DNA of 64,000 nt from Jejuia rubra (GCF_042684665.1 NZ_JBHULY010000005.1:310001-374000); one strand, 5' to 3'. Shown: positions 8,869 to 18,645, numbered from the stretch's first letter. Translations and numbers: made by a program. Notes: generated by a model not told the origin, from the letters alone.

Positions 8869-8895
8869 TAATTCTTATAAAAATAACAAAATAAA

Positions 8896-9573
8896 ATGGG
8901 CGGATTTTTTAAGTCTTCGATAGGAAGAAAGGTTGCCATGGCACTTTCTGCATTCTTCCTTATGTTCTTTTTAATTATTCATTTAGCGGTTAACATTACA
9001 TCTCTTTTCAGTGAAGATTTGTTTAATGAGCTTTCGCATTTTATGGGGACAAATCCTCTGGTGCAATTTGCGTTACAACCAGTTTTAATATTCGGTGTAG
9101 TGTTTCATTTTGTGATGGGTTTTATTCTGGAACTTAAAAACAAAAAAGCAAATGGTGTAAGCTACGCCAGGAACAATGGAGGAGCCAATTCCTCGTGGGT
9201 AAGTAGAAATATGATTTATAGCGGTTTGGTAATTTTGGCATTTATCATTTTGCATTTTATTGACTTTTGGATTCCTGAATTGAATGTTAAATACATACAA
9301 GGAGACATGTCAGGTATGCATAATGGAGAGTACCGTTATTTTCACGAAATGGTGGAGAAATTTCACAGCCCCCTTAGAGTCGGAGCCTATGTCGTTTCTT
9401 TTGTGCTTTTGGGCTTGCATTTAGCCCATGGTTTTACTTCAGCATTTCAATCGATGGGTTCTACTGCTGGTCGTAAAAAAACATTGCAGCAAATTGGAAA
9501 AGCCTATTCCATTTTAATTCCGTTGCTATTCATTGTTATAGCAGTATATCATCACTTAAACCCTCACCATTAA
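8896..9573 (+). CDS. sdhC: Succinate dehydrogenase cytochrome b subunit
   Basis: Membrane anchor of complex II; it binds heme b and passes electrons from the Fe-S subunit to menaquinone. The 225-residue protein has five hydrophobic helices (MALSAFFLMFFLIIHLAVNI; VQFALQPVLIFGVVFHFVMG; IYSGLVILAFIILHFIDFW; VGAYVVSFVLLGLHLAHG; ILIPLLFIVIAVYHHL), each with a histidine that could ligate heme, as in the B-type one-subunit anchors of Bacteroidota. It is first in an operon, with 13 nt to sdhA. Confidence 0.93.
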   Translation: MGGFFKSSIGRKVAMALSAFFLMFFLIIHLAVNITSLFSEDLFNELSHFMGTNPLVQFALQPVLIFGVVFHFVMGFILELKNKKANGVSYARNNGGANSSWVSRNMIYSGLVILAFIILHFIDFWIPELNVKYIQGDMSGMHNGEYRYFHEMVEKFHSPLRVGAYVVSFVLLGLHLAHGFTSAFQSMGSTAGRKKTLQQIGKAYSILIPLLFIVIAVYHHLNPHH

Positions 9574-9586
9574 TCTTACTTAAATT

Positions 9587-11584
9587 ATGGCTTTAGATTC
9601 AAAAGTACCAAAAGGTCCAATTCAAGATAAATGGACAGATTATAAAAATAAAATCAATCTGGTTAACCCGGCAAACAAGCGGCATATTGATATCATTGTT
9701 GTTGGTACGGGCTTGGCTGGGGGTTCTGCGGCGGCCACTTTGGCCGAACTTGGATATAATGTAAAAGCATTTGCCTATCAAGATTCTCCGCGTCGTGCGC
9801 ACTCCATTGCGGCACAAGGAGGTATCAATGCGGCAAAGAACTATCAAGGTGATGGGGATTCAACATACAGATTATTTTACGATACCGTAAAGGGTGGAGA
9901 TTATCGTTCCCGAGAAGCGAATGTCTATCGCTTAGCCGAGGTATCGGCAAATATTATTGACCAATGTGTGGCACAAGGTGTTCCTTTTGCACGTGATTAT
10001 GGAGGGTTATTAGACAACCGCTCGTTTGGTGGTGTATTAGTATCAAGAACTTTCTACGCCAAAGGGCAAACAGGCCAGCAATTATTATTGGGTGCTTATT
10101 CCGCAATGAACCGCCAAATTGCACGTGGTAAGATTGAAATGTTTAATCGCCATGAAATGTTGGATGTGGTTATTGTTGATGGAAAAGCGCGAGGCATAAT
10201 CGCAAGAAATTTAATTACTGGTGAAATTGAGCGTCATTCTGCTCATGCCGTTGTTGTAGGAACGGGAGGCTATGGAAATGTATATTTCCTATCTACTAAT
10301 GCGATGGGTAGTAATGTAACCGCGGCATGGAAAATCCATAAAAAAGGAGCTTATTTTGCTAACCCATGTTATACGCAGATTCACCCAACATGTATTCCGC
10401 GTTCGGGAGATTATCAATCTAAATTGACGTTGATGTCCGAGTCATTGCGTAATGATGGTCGAATTTGGGTTCCCGCCAAACTGGAAGATGCCCAAGCAAT
10501 ACGAGAAGGTAAAAAGAAGCCTACCGATTTGTCAGAAGAGGAAAGAGATTACTATTTGGAGCGTCGCTATCCGGCGTTTGGTAACCTTGTGCCGAGGGAT
10601 GTTGCTTCAAGAGCCGCAAAAGAGCGTTGTGATGCTGGTTTTGGGGTAAATGCCACTGGAGAAGCAGTGTATTTGGATTTTGCCGATGCTATTACTCGCT
10701 ATGGAACAGAGCAAGCAAAAATCCATAATATTTCCAACCCTTCAAAAGCGAAAATTTATGAATTAGGTAAAGCTATTGTCGAGGCTAAATATGGAAACCT
10801 TTTCCAGATGTACGAAAAAATTGTAGATCAAAACCCATATGAAACACCAATGATGATTTATCCGGCAGTGCACTATACCATGGGTGGTGTTTGGGTGGAT
10901 TATAATTTGATGACCACCGTACCCGGACTGTATTGTATAGGTGAGGCTAATTTCTCTGATCATGGTGCTAACAGGCTTGGAGCTTCGGCATTGATGCAAG
11001 GTTTGGCGGATGGTTATTTTGTGTTGCCATATACTATTGGTGATTATTTAGCTGATGATATCCGAACAGGTAAAATTCCAACGGATACTAAAGAATTCGA
11101 TGAAGCTGAAAAAGCAGTTCAGGATAGAATTGAATTTTTCACTACCAATAACGGAACAAAATCCGTGGACTATTTCCACAAAAAATTAGGTAAGGTGATG
11201 TGGGACAAATGCGGTATGTCAAGAAACGAGAAAGGTTTAAAAGAAGCCATTGTTGAAATAAAGGAAATCCGTGAAGAATTCTGGAAAGAGGTTAAAGTTC
11301 CTGGCAGTGCTAACGAAATGAACCCAGAATTGGAAAAAGCTGGACGTGTGGCTGACTTTTTGGAATTAGGCGAATTGTTTGCAAAAGATGCATTGCAAAG
11401 GGAAGAGTCTGCCGGAGGACATTTTAGGGAAGAATATCAAACCGATGAGGGTGAAGCCAAACGCCGAAAAGAATTCCAATATGTTTCCGCTTGGGAATAT
11501 GTTGGAGAGCCAAGTGAAGCTAAGTTACACAAGGAGAAGTTGGTTTACGAGAATATTGAAGTAAAAGAAAGAAGTTACAAATAA
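9587..11584 (+). CDS. sdhA: Succinate dehydrogenase / fumarate reductase flavoprotein subunit
   Basis: Oxidises succinate to fumarate with covalently bound FAD in complex II at the inner face of the membrane. The 665-residue protein shows the Rossmann FAD motif IIVVGTGLAGGSAAATLAELG, the SIAAQGGINAAKNY segment that includes the usual FAD-linking region, VHYTMGGVWVDY, and the GEANFSDHGANRLGASALMQG flavin-binding signature. The length fits the B-type SdhA of this phylum. It lies between sdhC and sdhB with 10-13 nt gaps. Confidence 0.95.
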   Translation: MALDSKVPKGPIQDKWTDYKNKINLVNPANKRHIDIIVVGTGLAGGSAAATLAELGYNVKAFAYQDSPRRAHSIAAQGGINAAKNYQGDGDSTYRLFYDTVKGGDYRSREANVYRLAEVSANIIDQCVAQGVPFARDYGGLLDNRSFGGVLVSRTFYAKGQTGQQLLLGAYSAMNRQIARGKIEMFNRHEMLDVVIVDGKARGIIARNLITGEIERHSAHAVVVGTGGYGNVYFLSTNAMGSNVTAAWKIHKKGAYFANPCYTQIHPTCIPRSGDYQSKLTLMSESLRNDGRIWVPAKLEDAQAIREGKKKPTDLSEEERDYYLERRYPAFGNLVPRDVASRAAKERCDAGFGVNATGEAVYLDFADAITRYGTEQAKIHNISNPSKAKIYELGKAIVEAKYGNLFQMYEKIVDQNPYETPMMIYPAVHYTMGGVWVDYNLMTTVPGLYCIGEANFSDHGANRLGASALMQGLADGYFVLPYTIGDYLADDIRTGKIPTDTKEFDEAEKAVQDRIEFFTTNNGTKSVDYFHKKLGKVMWDKCGMSRNEKGLKEAIVEIKEIREEFWKEVKVPGSANEMNPELEKAGRVADFLELGELFAKDALQREESAGGHFREEYQTDEGEAKRRKEFQYVSAWEYVGEPSEAKLHKEKLVYENIEVKERSYK

Positions 11585-11594
11585 AAAAGACGCT

Positions 11595-12335
11595 ATGAAT
11601 TTAACACTTAAAATTTGGAGACAAAAAGACTCAAATGCAAAGGGTCAAATGGTAGATTATAAGGTGACCGATATTTCGGAACATATGTCTTTTTTAGAAA
11701 TGATGGACGTGTTGAATGAGGAATTGGTTGCCGAAGGCCAAGAACCTGTTGCTTTTGATCATGATTGTCGAGAAGGAATTTGCGGGATGTGTTCTATGTA
11801 CATCAACGGAGAAGCCCATGGTCCGGACAGAGGTATTACTACCTGCCAGTTACACATGCGTATGTTTAAAGATGGCGATACGATTACCATTGAGCCTTTT
11901 AGGGCAGCTGCTTTTCCCGTGATAAAGGATTTAGTGGTGGATAGAACCGCTTTTGAGCGTATTCAACAAGCAGGAGGCTATATTTCTGTAAATACCTCAG
12001 GAAACACTCAGGATGCCAATGCTATCCCAATTTCAAAACATGCCGCGGACGAAGCCATGGACGCAGCAACCTGCATTGGTTGTGGTGCTTGTGTGGCTAC
12101 TTGTAAAAACTCTTCGGCGATGTTATTTGTTGGAGCTAAAGTTTCGCAATATGCCCTGTTACCTCAAGGACAAGTAGAGGCTGCAGACCGTGTTAAAAAC
12201 ATGGTGGCCCAAATGGACTTGGAAGGTTTCGGGAACTGTACCAATACTGGGGCTTGTGAAGTTGAATGTCCAAAAGGTATTTCTTTAGATAATATTGCTA
12301 GAATGAATCGGGAGCTGATGAAAGCTTCTATTTAA
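11595..12335 (+). CDS. sdhB: Succinate dehydrogenase iron-sulfur subunit
   Basis: Carries the [2Fe-2S], [4Fe-4S] and [3Fe-4S] centres that link FAD to the cytochrome. In the 246-residue protein the first cluster ligands are in CREGICGMC and a later Cys in TTCQ. The ferredoxin-like domain has CIGCGACVATC and CTNTGACEVECPKGI. It is last in the operon and followed by a terminator. Confidence 0.95.
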   Translation: MNLTLKIWRQKDSNAKGQMVDYKVTDISEHMSFLEMMDVLNEELVAEGQEPVAFDHDCREGICGMCSMYINGEAHGPDRGITTCQLHMRMFKDGDTITIEPFRAAAFPVIKDLVVDRTAFERIQQAGGYISVNTSGNTQDANAIPISKHAADEAMDAATCIGCGACVATCKNSSAMLFVGAKVSQYALLPQGQVEAADRVKNMVAQMDLEGFGNCTNTGACEVECPKGISLDNIARMNRELMKASI

Positions 12336-12346
12336 AAGTACTTAAG

Positions 12347-12381
12347 GGTCAGTGCTCGATTGATAGTACTGACCTTTTTTT
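12347..12381 (+). terminator. Terminator of the sdh operon
   Basis: Stem GGTCAGT/ACTGACC (12347-12353 and 12368-12374) is followed by a run of T, 11 nt after the sdhB stop. Confidence 0.8.
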
Positions 12382-12389
12382 CTAAGCAT

Positions 12390-12421
12390 AATAATCGTAA
12401 TATTGCAATATTACGATTATT
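12390..12421. repeat. 32-bp perfect palindrome, TATTGCAATA family copy 1
   Basis: Half-site AATAATCGTAATATTG followed directly by its exact complement, without a spacer. It sits between the convergent sdhB and the large outer-membrane protein gene, just after the sdh terminator. It shares its centre with the palindromes at 12481 and 44390. Confidence 0.85.
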
Positions 12422-12480
12422 GCGTTTGTACCAAATTTCACGATTTAGAATATACGCCTATCAACACTTGGGTATATGTA

Positions 12481-12504
12481 ATTGTGATATTGCAATATCA
12501 CAAT
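12481..12504. repeat. 24-bp perfect palindrome, TATTGCAATA family copy 2
   Basis: Half-site ATTGTGATATTG followed by its exact complement. Its centre is 87 bp from the centre of copy 1, in the same convergent intergenic space. There is no T run beside it, so an ordinary terminator is unlikely. Confidence 0.85.
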
Positions 12505-12543
12505 AATAATATTTTCCTTAAATCCAAAGGCATTTGAGATTCC

Positions 12544-15500
12544 CTAAAAATAAGCCTTCAACTGAATAGTCCCTGTATGAATGGTTCTGCTCGTTTCGGT
12601 TTTTCGTCCAAAATAGCTGAGGTTTAAATCCAGATATTTGGTGAGCTTTTTTTGCGCCAATACCGTCCAGGTAAAATTCTTTCCGGGTTGCAGGCCTTCC
12701 AACATTTGGTAGGCAACTGGCGTATTCGGACTGCCTTCAAACTCATTTGAAAAATAGTTCACCTCACCGTTTACCGCACCTTTTTCGTTTTTAGACAGAT
12801 TGAAACCCAAACCAAACTTTTGTTGTTTTAAGGATTCCCGTGCGCCAAAAGTATTGTCTTTTACAGTAAATTGATAAAACACATCAAAACGGCTGTTCTC
12901 GTTAAATAAATAGGATAGTTTGGGGTTGAGCAACCCCTCATCAAACTTGAAATTTTTGCTGGTGAAGTTTTCGCTGGAACTTTCATTTGAGCCAATAGCA
13001 GACTGAAACGTGATCAACCAATTTTCCTGTATTTTATGATTGAAATTTAATTGATGACTTGTCAAATTGTTTTCCAAAAGTCCAACAGAAAGCGTGTTGT
13101 TGGATTTATTTGAAAGGAAGGTATATGAAGTAGTATATTTTTGTTTTCCTCGATTAAAAAACAACACATTCCTAAAATTCATTTGCAGACCCAATTGGTT
13201 TTCAGCATCGCTTTCAAAAGGGTTTAAATTGAAATTATCACCATTTCTTCTTATTTTTCTATCGATTAAATAGCTGGTTTGGTTGTAAAAATGAGACCAG
13301 AATTTTTTGGACCTACTTTCTGAAACGCGCCATTGGGATGGGTTAAAAGTCAAGGTTTGGCTAAACCTATTTTGATGGGTTTTGATAGGCCTGCGATTTG
13401 GTAACAATACCCTAATAAACGTGCCTTGATCCTGAAATGGAGCAATTTCAAATTCTTCCAACTCTTGAATGCCATTTTCGTTATAATCAATCCAAGTATA
13501 GGTGCCCTGCCCAGGCTCCACTTCCACATAGGTAAAATCTTGTTCAAAAATACTCCCAGAATTCGTTTCAAAAACCGTATTGCTCTGAATGATGTTTTTG
13601 AACAATTTTTGATTGTATTGCAATCTGGAGTTCAAAGAGTTTTCATCGTCGATGTTTTCATCCTCGTGGTCCAAAGTGCGATAATTGGCATATAGCGACA
13701 GATTGGTGTTTTTATTTTGAATGATTCTTGAATCCACATAAAAGGTGTTGGACGTATTAACTTTTTGGAGTTGATTATTACGGATACTATCATTTACCCG
13801 ATGTTTATAGCCCACTTGCACAAATATTTTGGTGCTGTCGCCGACCCCCGAAAAGGCTTCATAAGAACTGAATTTTTGACTGAGCGGACTTAGGATTTGA
13901 GTGGCAGTTTCGGTTTTCTGGTTGTCCTCTATTGAAAGCTTTCCGCCAATCCACTTTTTTTTCATATTCAAGGCAACAATATTGTGCGACCTAAGAAACG
14001 TTGAGGTGTTTTCGTTTGAATCTGAATTGAGGTAGCTGGTATTTGAAATTATTCGGAGCCCATTCAAATTCAAATTGACATCCACTAAATGTCTGCTACC
14101 ATTATAGCCCAATGAAAAATCAAGGAATTCAAAACGATAAGAGGCATTTCCCTTTTTGGGATGAAACAACTGCAATCCTGTATTCAGGAACATTTGATCG
14201 CCCAAACCTGACACAATTTGATTGCTTGCGGGTTGGTCAATATTCCAATCACGGTTGAATTCAGGGTTGTAAAGCCCTTGTAGATTTCTAAAATTGGACT
14301 GAATATAATCCGTGTCCAAATAACCGTTAAGACTCCAAAGACTGTCTTTTTTAATGATGCTTTGAAATAGTTCTAATCTTCCCGCGAAACCATCATTATT
14401 ATCGTCGTCTAAACCCGAAAATAGGTTCAAATCGTTTTTACTTCCCGATAATTCAAAATTAATCGCAGTTTTTTCAGAAGGCGTGTAGTTGCCATTTACC
14501 ACTGCCATTTGCAATTTTGTCGGCGCCACTAGTTGCACAACGGGGGCATAACTTCCCAAATTTGGACCGATATACTCATAAATAGTATTAACGGGATTAT
14601 TAAAATCATCACTTACTGCATAATCTCCTTGACCCTGCCCAACAAGCGTAAAAGTAACCCGAAACAATTCATCATTTGGGTCATTGGAAAAAACAAAAAC
14701 TTCCTCACCGCCAACGATTTCCTTTCGATATAAAATACGGTTTTCACTAAAGGATTCCTGAATTTCCGAGGGGGCAATCATTTGGGCCATATCGTCTCCG
14801 GCATTGGACAAAATTTGAACCTGCGCTTCCGATAGATTCTGTTGCAATGGTTGGTTTTTGGCATCATTTTCAGAATACACCGATACCCCAATTTTGAATT
14901 TTTTACTGCTATAACTGCCACCGCCATAGGCAACCAGTCGGGAATAATTTCTATCGCTAAATTGATAATCGATCAAAATCCGCATTTCTGAAGTAATCGG
15001 AAATGTGGTGTTGAATATAATTTCACCTGCATTATAATCGATAATATAATCCTTGTCCTCGCCACGCTCAAGGGCAACACCGTTTACGTAAACCGTTTCG
15101 CTCCCTGAAACAATCAATACGAAAAGCTCCCCATTTGGCCCTTGGATTTTATAGGGGCCCTGATTGCCCTCTTGGGCAGTAAATTGACTAGTGGTAAATT
15201 GTCCCCGAACCAATGCCCCAGCCGCAAATAATTGTGTTTGGGAGTCATCTTCACCTAAATTCACATTGACGGATAGCCCTTGTACACGTTTAGAAAACTC
15301 GGCAAAATATGAGTTGTTGTTTTCCAAGTCGATATCCCCTGCACGGACATTCCATCGGTCGGTAAACAATTCGATAAATACTTGGTCAAATTCGTCCAGA
15401 CGTTGACTATAACCGCTTTCCTGCAATGGTATATTGGCATCTTGAATGGAGGCACGCAGCGATACTTTATCGCTCAATTTCCCTGTAATCTGTAAATCCA

Positions 15501-15972
15501 GTTCACTGTTTAAAACCGAGTTTTGGTTGTTGCCTACCGTCACTCCTCTCGAAATACTGCCCGAGGTGGTAAGTCCGTCAAAAGGCGTAAAGGTCCGTTT
15601 TGTATTGGGCTGCGATAATTGGTACAATTTTTCAAGGCCATCATTGTTTTTTACAATGATGCTTTCGTCCAATTGCTTGTAGGTTTTGGTCAGAAATTCT
15701 GGGAATTTCAAATAATTGATAATCACTGAATCCGTTTCAACGAGTTTGATAAAACGCAATTTCGCCGTCGAAAAATCCATTTTATAAAAAGTGGAATCCA
15801 GAACCTTCCCATCTTTTGTTTTTACCGAAAACCAACTGGAGTTGATACTTACGCTGTCCACCAAAACGGTATCCCTTACAGCCATTTTTTTAGTCCTGTA
15901 CTTGCCATTTTGATTCTGCGCAAAACCGCTAAAACCAAACAAGGCAATCATAAAAAGGAGGAAAGGCTTCAT
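12544..15972 (-). CDS. Very large predicted outer-membrane beta-barrel protein
   Basis: A 1142-residue exported protein with signal peptide MKPFLLFMIALFGFSGFAQ. After a short N-terminal domain the text is dominated by alternating polar/hydrophobic strands ending in aromatic residues, up to a C-terminal QLKAYF, typical of outer-membrane barrels. Early motifs such as TTSGSISRGVTVGNNQNSVL, KVSLRASIQDANIPLQ and RWNVRAGDIDLEN recall the N-terminal part of the translocon protein SprA, but it is less than half that length and is not called SprA here. No plug or TonB box was recognised. It stands alone. Role unknown; transport or surface assembly is possible. Confidence 0.75.
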   Translation of the reverse strand: MKPFLLFMIALFGFSGFAQNQNGKYRTKKMAVRDTVLVDSVSINSSWFSVKTKDGKVLDSTFYKMDFSTAKLRFIKLVETDSVIINYLKFPEFLTKTYKQLDESIIVKNNDGLEKLYQLSQPNTKRTFTPFDGLTTSGSISRGVTVGNNQNSVLNSELDLQITGKLSDKVSLRASIQDANIPLQESGYSQRLDEFDQVFIELFTDRWNVRAGDIDLENNNSYFAEFSKRVQGLSVNVNLGEDDSQTQLFAAGALVRGQFTTSQFTAQEGNQGPYKIQGPNGELFVLIVSGSETVYVNGVALERGEDKDYIIDYNAGEIIFNTTFPITSEMRILIDYQFSDRNYSRLVAYGGGSYSSKKFKIGVSVYSENDAKNQPLQQNLSEAQVQILSNAGDDMAQMIAPSEIQESFSENRILYRKEIVGGEEVFVFSNDPNDELFRVTFTLVGQGQGDYAVSDDFNNPVNTIYEYIGPNLGSYAPVVQLVAPTKLQMAVVNGNYTPSEKTAINFELSGSKNDLNLFSGLDDDNNDGFAGRLELFQSIIKKDSLWSLNGYLDTDYIQSNFRNLQGLYNPEFNRDWNIDQPASNQIVSGLGDQMFLNTGLQLFHPKKGNASYRFEFLDFSLGYNGSRHLVDVNLNLNGLRIISNTSYLNSDSNENTSTFLRSHNIVALNMKKKWIGGKLSIEDNQKTETATQILSPLSQKFSSYEAFSGVGDSTKIFVQVGYKHRVNDSIRNNQLQKVNTSNTFYVDSRIIQNKNTNLSLYANYRTLDHEDENIDDENSLNSRLQYNQKLFKNIIQSNTVFETNSGSIFEQDFTYVEVEPGQGTYTWIDYNENGIQELEEFEIAPFQDQGTFIRVLLPNRRPIKTHQNRFSQTLTFNPSQWRVSESRSKKFWSHFYNQTSYLIDRKIRRNGDNFNLNPFESDAENQLGLQMNFRNVLFFNRGKQKYTTSYTFLSNKSNNTLSVGLLENNLTSHQLNFNHKIQENWLITFQSAIGSNESSSENFTSKNFKFDEGLLNPKLSYLFNENSRFDVFYQFTVKDNTFGARESLKQQKFGLGFNLSKNEKGAVNGEVNYFSNEFEGSPNTPVAYQMLEGLQPGKNFTWTVLAQKKLTKYLDLNLSYFGRKTETSRTIHTGTIQLKAYF

Positions 15973-16144
15973 CAGGTATTTAAACTGCGATACGTCTAAA
16001 ATATTTTGTTAATAGAATTCGTTAAAACTCCTTTGGTTATTTATCGTGTAAAAGTAACGTATTATTTATTTTAGCTGAAACGATTCAAAAGCCCTGTCAG
16101 ATTTCACAAACCTGATAGGTCTAGTATAGAACCTTAAAGTTCAC

Positions 16145-16708
16145 ATGGATATTGAAAATTTATTTACTTCGAAAATTGTTCTTGAAAATGAGTTTTTGAT
16201 GCTTCGTCTACTTTCTGAAGAAGATATTGATGCCATTGAGACCATTAGTTATTCAGATGAATTGGGTGAATTTGGAAAAAGGGTTAAGGATAGAAGTGGT
16301 TTGGAGGATTATTTTGAGTTTTGCTTGAACGCCAAAGAAAACAAGGACCTTTATCCATTTATAATTTTAAGAAAGTCTGATAAAGAACCGTTGGGCATCT
16401 CGATGCTTGGAAACATAAGTTTTCCCAATAAAAGGATTGAAATAGGTTGGACTTGGCTTGGCAAGCAATATCAGGGGACTGGAATAAACCTTCAATGCAA
16501 AAAGCTCTTATTGGATTATTGTTTTGAAGATTTGAAAATGAGAAGAATTGAATTTAAGGTCGACATTAAAAATATTAAATCTCAAAAAGCGGTCGAGAAA
16601 TTAGGAGGGGCGAAGGAAGGGATGCTTAGAAATTATAATATTCAATCCTATGGTGAAAGTGAAGGAACTTACGTGTACAGTATTTTGAGAGAAGAATGGA
16701 TAAAGTAA
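16145..16708 (+). CDS. GNAT family N-acetyltransferase (RimJ/RimL type)
   Basis: A 187-residue cytoplasmic acetyl-CoA-dependent transferase. The N-terminal ENEFLMLRLLSEEDIDAI, the central RIEIGWTWLGKQYQGTGINLQ (acetyl-CoA pyrophosphate-binding region, with the GxG part less canonical than usual) and LKMRRIEFKVDIKNIKSQKAVEKLG with GMLRNY match the RimJ/RimL subgroup. The substrate is unknown; these enzymes acetylate protein N-termini, amino sugars or drugs. Confidence 0.85.
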   Translation: MDIENLFTSKIVLENEFLMLRLLSEEDIDAIETISYSDELGEFGKRVKDRSGLEDYFEFCLNAKENKDLYPFIILRKSDKEPLGISMLGNISFPNKRIEIGWTWLGKQYQGTGINLQCKKLLLDYCFEDLKMRRIEFKVDIKNIKSQKAVEKLGGAKEGMLRNYNIQSYGESEGTYVYSILREEWIK

Positions 16709-16734
16709 AAGTATAATTAATAGAAACAAAAATT

Positions 16735-16766
16735 CCCTCTCCTTTGGAGAGGGCTAGGGAGAGGCC
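16735..16766 (+). repeat. GC-rich hairpin repeat (CCCTCTCC type)
   Basis: CCCTCTCC TTT GGAGAGGG forms an 8-bp stem, then TAGGGAGAGG follows. The element fills the gap and ends 1 nt before the xth ATG. Related hairpins occur at 51552, 61284 and 63836. Confidence 0.7.
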
Positions 16767-16767
16767 T

Positions 16768-17529
16768 ATGAAAATCATATCCTATAACGTCAATGGCATC
16801 CGTGCCGCAATAAATAAAGGTTTTATCGATTGGTTAAAAAGTGCAAATCCTGACGTGATTTGCCTGCAGGAAATCAAAGCGATGAAAGAGCAATTGGATT
16901 TGAATCTGTTTGAAGATGCAGGTTACACCTATCAGTATTGGTTCAGTGCCCAAAAGAAAGGCTATAGTGGAGTGGCAATTTTGAGCAAGAATGAACCCAA
17001 TCATGTGGAATATGGTACAGGGATTAAGTCGATGGATTTTGAAGGCAGGAACTTACGGGCAGATTTTGAAGGCGTCTCTGTAATGAGCCTGTATTTGCCA
17101 TCGGGGACCAATGATGCCAGATTACAACACAAGTTGGATTATATGGATATGTTTCAAGATTACGTAAATGATTTGAGAACCGAAATCCCAAACTTGGTGA
17201 TTTGCGGTGATTACAATATCTGTCACGAAGAAATAGATATTCATAACCCAAAGATGAAAGGGGTATCCGGGTTTTTACCGGTGGAACGGGAGTGGATTGG
17301 GAATTTTATAGATAGCGGTTTTATAGACTCGTTTCGATACATAAATCCTGAACGACAAGAATACAGCTGGTGGAGTTATCGTGCCAACGCACGTACCAAT
17401 AATAAAGGTTGGCGTTTGGATTATGCGATGGTTTCCGAGCCGTTACAAGAAAATATCAAAAGAGCCGTTATACTAACCGAAGCAGTGCATAGCGACCATT
17501 GCCCCATTTTATTAGAAATAGAAAATTAA
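16768..17529 (+). CDS. xth: Exodeoxyribonuclease III / AP endonuclease
   Basis: Cleaves abasic sites and degrades DNA 3' to 5' in base-excision repair. The 253-residue protein starts at MKIISYNVNGIRAAINKG and shows VICLQEIKA (metal-binding Glu), SLYLPSGT, CGDYNICHEEIDIHNP (Asp and Asn), WWSYRANARTNNKGWRLDY and the terminal HSDHCPILLEI with the catalytic Asp-His. An upstream in-frame start at 16744 would translate the repeat (MERARERP), so ATG 16768 is preferred. The leader is almost entirely the hairpin repeat. Confidence 0.93.
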   Translation: MKIISYNVNGIRAAINKGFIDWLKSANPDVICLQEIKAMKEQLDLNLFEDAGYTYQYWFSAQKKGYSGVAILSKNEPNHVEYGTGIKSMDFEGRNLRADFEGVSVMSLYLPSGTNDARLQHKLDYMDMFQDYVNDLRTEIPNLVICGDYNICHEEIDIHNPKMKGVSGFLPVEREWIGNFIDSGFIDSFRYINPERQEYSWWSYRANARTNNKGWRLDYAMVSEPLQENIKRAVILTEAVHSDHCPILLEIEN

Positions 17530-17538
17530 ATATAAATC

Positions 17539-17562
17539 AACCTGCCTGCCGGCAGGCAGGTT
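17539..17562. repeat. 24-bp perfect palindrome (CCTGCCTGCC)
   Basis: AACCTGCCTGCC followed by its complement, between xth and the OmpA gene. It is strongly GC-rich against the AT-rich background and probably one of the dispersed REP-like repeats common in this family. Confidence 0.8.
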
Positions 17563-17575
17563 AAAAACAACCCAA

Positions 17576-18538
17576 ATGAACATTAAAAATAGTCTATTAG
17601 TTATCATGATGTTGGCGTTCGTTACCTCTTGCGTATCGCCGAAAGTGTACAAGGATTTAGAGAGCAAATACGCCACTTTAAAACAGGAAAACAGAAAGCT
17701 GTCCAAAGACAACGAATCACTTTTAGCGGGTAAAAATGCCACTGAAAATGAACTTAAACAATTAAAGGAAGCTTACAACGAGGCCGTTGCCGAGCGCGAC
17801 CGACTGCAAAGCGAATACACTGCAGCCAAAACCAACTTGGATAACCTAAAAGCATCGTACGCTGCGCTGGAAAAGAACAGTTCGGATGCCATTTCCAAAA
17901 ATTCAAAGAAAAACAGAGAGCTTTTAGCGGAGCTTGAGGCGAAGGAGCAAGCCTTGGCAGCCGAGAACGAGCGCCTAGAAAAACTGAAAAAAGCATTGGA
18001 GGAACGCTCCAATAGGATTGCTGAATTGGAAAATGTAATTGCTTCAAAAGATGCGGCGATGACCCAGTTGAAAAATGCCATTTCCCGTGCCTTAACAGAT
18101 TTTGAGGGCAAAGGTTTAACCGTAGAACAGCGAGGAGGGAAAGTGTATGTTTCTATGGAAAATAAGCTCCTTTTTGAATCTGGAAGCTGGGCTGTCAATT
18201 CAAGTGGCAAAACTGCGGTGCAAAGTCTTGGAAGCGTCTTGGCCGAAAACCCGGATATTGCCGTATTGATTGAAGGCCACACCGATAATGTTCCGTATCA
18301 AGGCTCTGGGCAATTAACAGGAAACTGGGATTTGTCCACAAAACGAGCAACGGCCATTGTTAATATATTACGAGAAAACACAGCCATCAATCCCGAAAAC
18401 TTAACTGCTGCCGGTCGTGGTGAGTATGCCCCGATTGCCACAAACGATACCGAAGTTGGCCGGGCCAAAAACAGACGTATTGAAGTGATTTTAACACCTA
18501 AGTTGGATGAGCTGACGCGTTTGTTGAATGAGCAGTAA
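17576..18538 (+). CDS. OmpA family lipoprotein with coiled coil
   Basis: A 320-residue cell-envelope protein that probably anchors the outer membrane to peptidoglycan. The signal MNIKNSLLVIMMLAFVTSC has a lipobox ending at Cys19. Residues about 25-165 form a long Lys/Glu/Ala/Leu coiled coil (NRKLSKDNESLLAGKN; ENERLEKLKKALEERSNRI). The C-terminal OmpA domain has LIEGHTDNVPY, LSTKRATAIVNIL, LTAAGRGEYAPIATND and RAKNRRIEVIL, which contain the peptidoglycan-binding Asp and Arg. A terminator follows. Confidence 0.92.
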   Translation: MNIKNSLLVIMMLAFVTSCVSPKVYKDLESKYATLKQENRKLSKDNESLLAGKNATENELKQLKEAYNEAVAERDRLQSEYTAAKTNLDNLKASYAALEKNSSDAISKNSKKNRELLAELEAKEQALAAENERLEKLKKALEERSNRIAELENVIASKDAAMTQLKNAISRALTDFEGKGLTVEQRGGKVYVSMENKLLFESGSWAVNSSGKTAVQSLGSVLAENPDIAVLIEGHTDNVPYQGSGQLTGNWDLSTKRATAIVNILRENTAINPENLTAAGRGEYAPIATNDTEVGRAKNRRIEVILTPKLDELTRLLNEQ

Positions 18539-18604
18539 AAGAGTCAGTTACTGCGAATTACGCTCAAGCGTAATGCAGCAATTTCTCTAATGAAAATATT
18601 TTAC

Positions 18605-18645
18605 AAAAAAACCGTTGATGGCAAAGAAGCTTTTAACGGTTTTTT
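18605..18645 (+). terminator. Terminator after the OmpA gene
   Basis: AAAAAACCGTT pairs with AACGGTTTTTT around an 18-nt loop, ending in T, 66 nt after the stop codon. Confidence 0.75.

Noticed and set aside
12544..15972. Calling the 1142-residue protein SprA
   Set aside because: Some N-terminal motifs are reminiscent, but the protein is far shorter than SprA and lacks its repeated large-barrel features.
17773..18282. Ser-rich 169-codon reverse frame opposite the OmpA gene
   Set aside because: It arises from the biased coiled-coil codons of the sense gene and has no promoter or recognisable motif.
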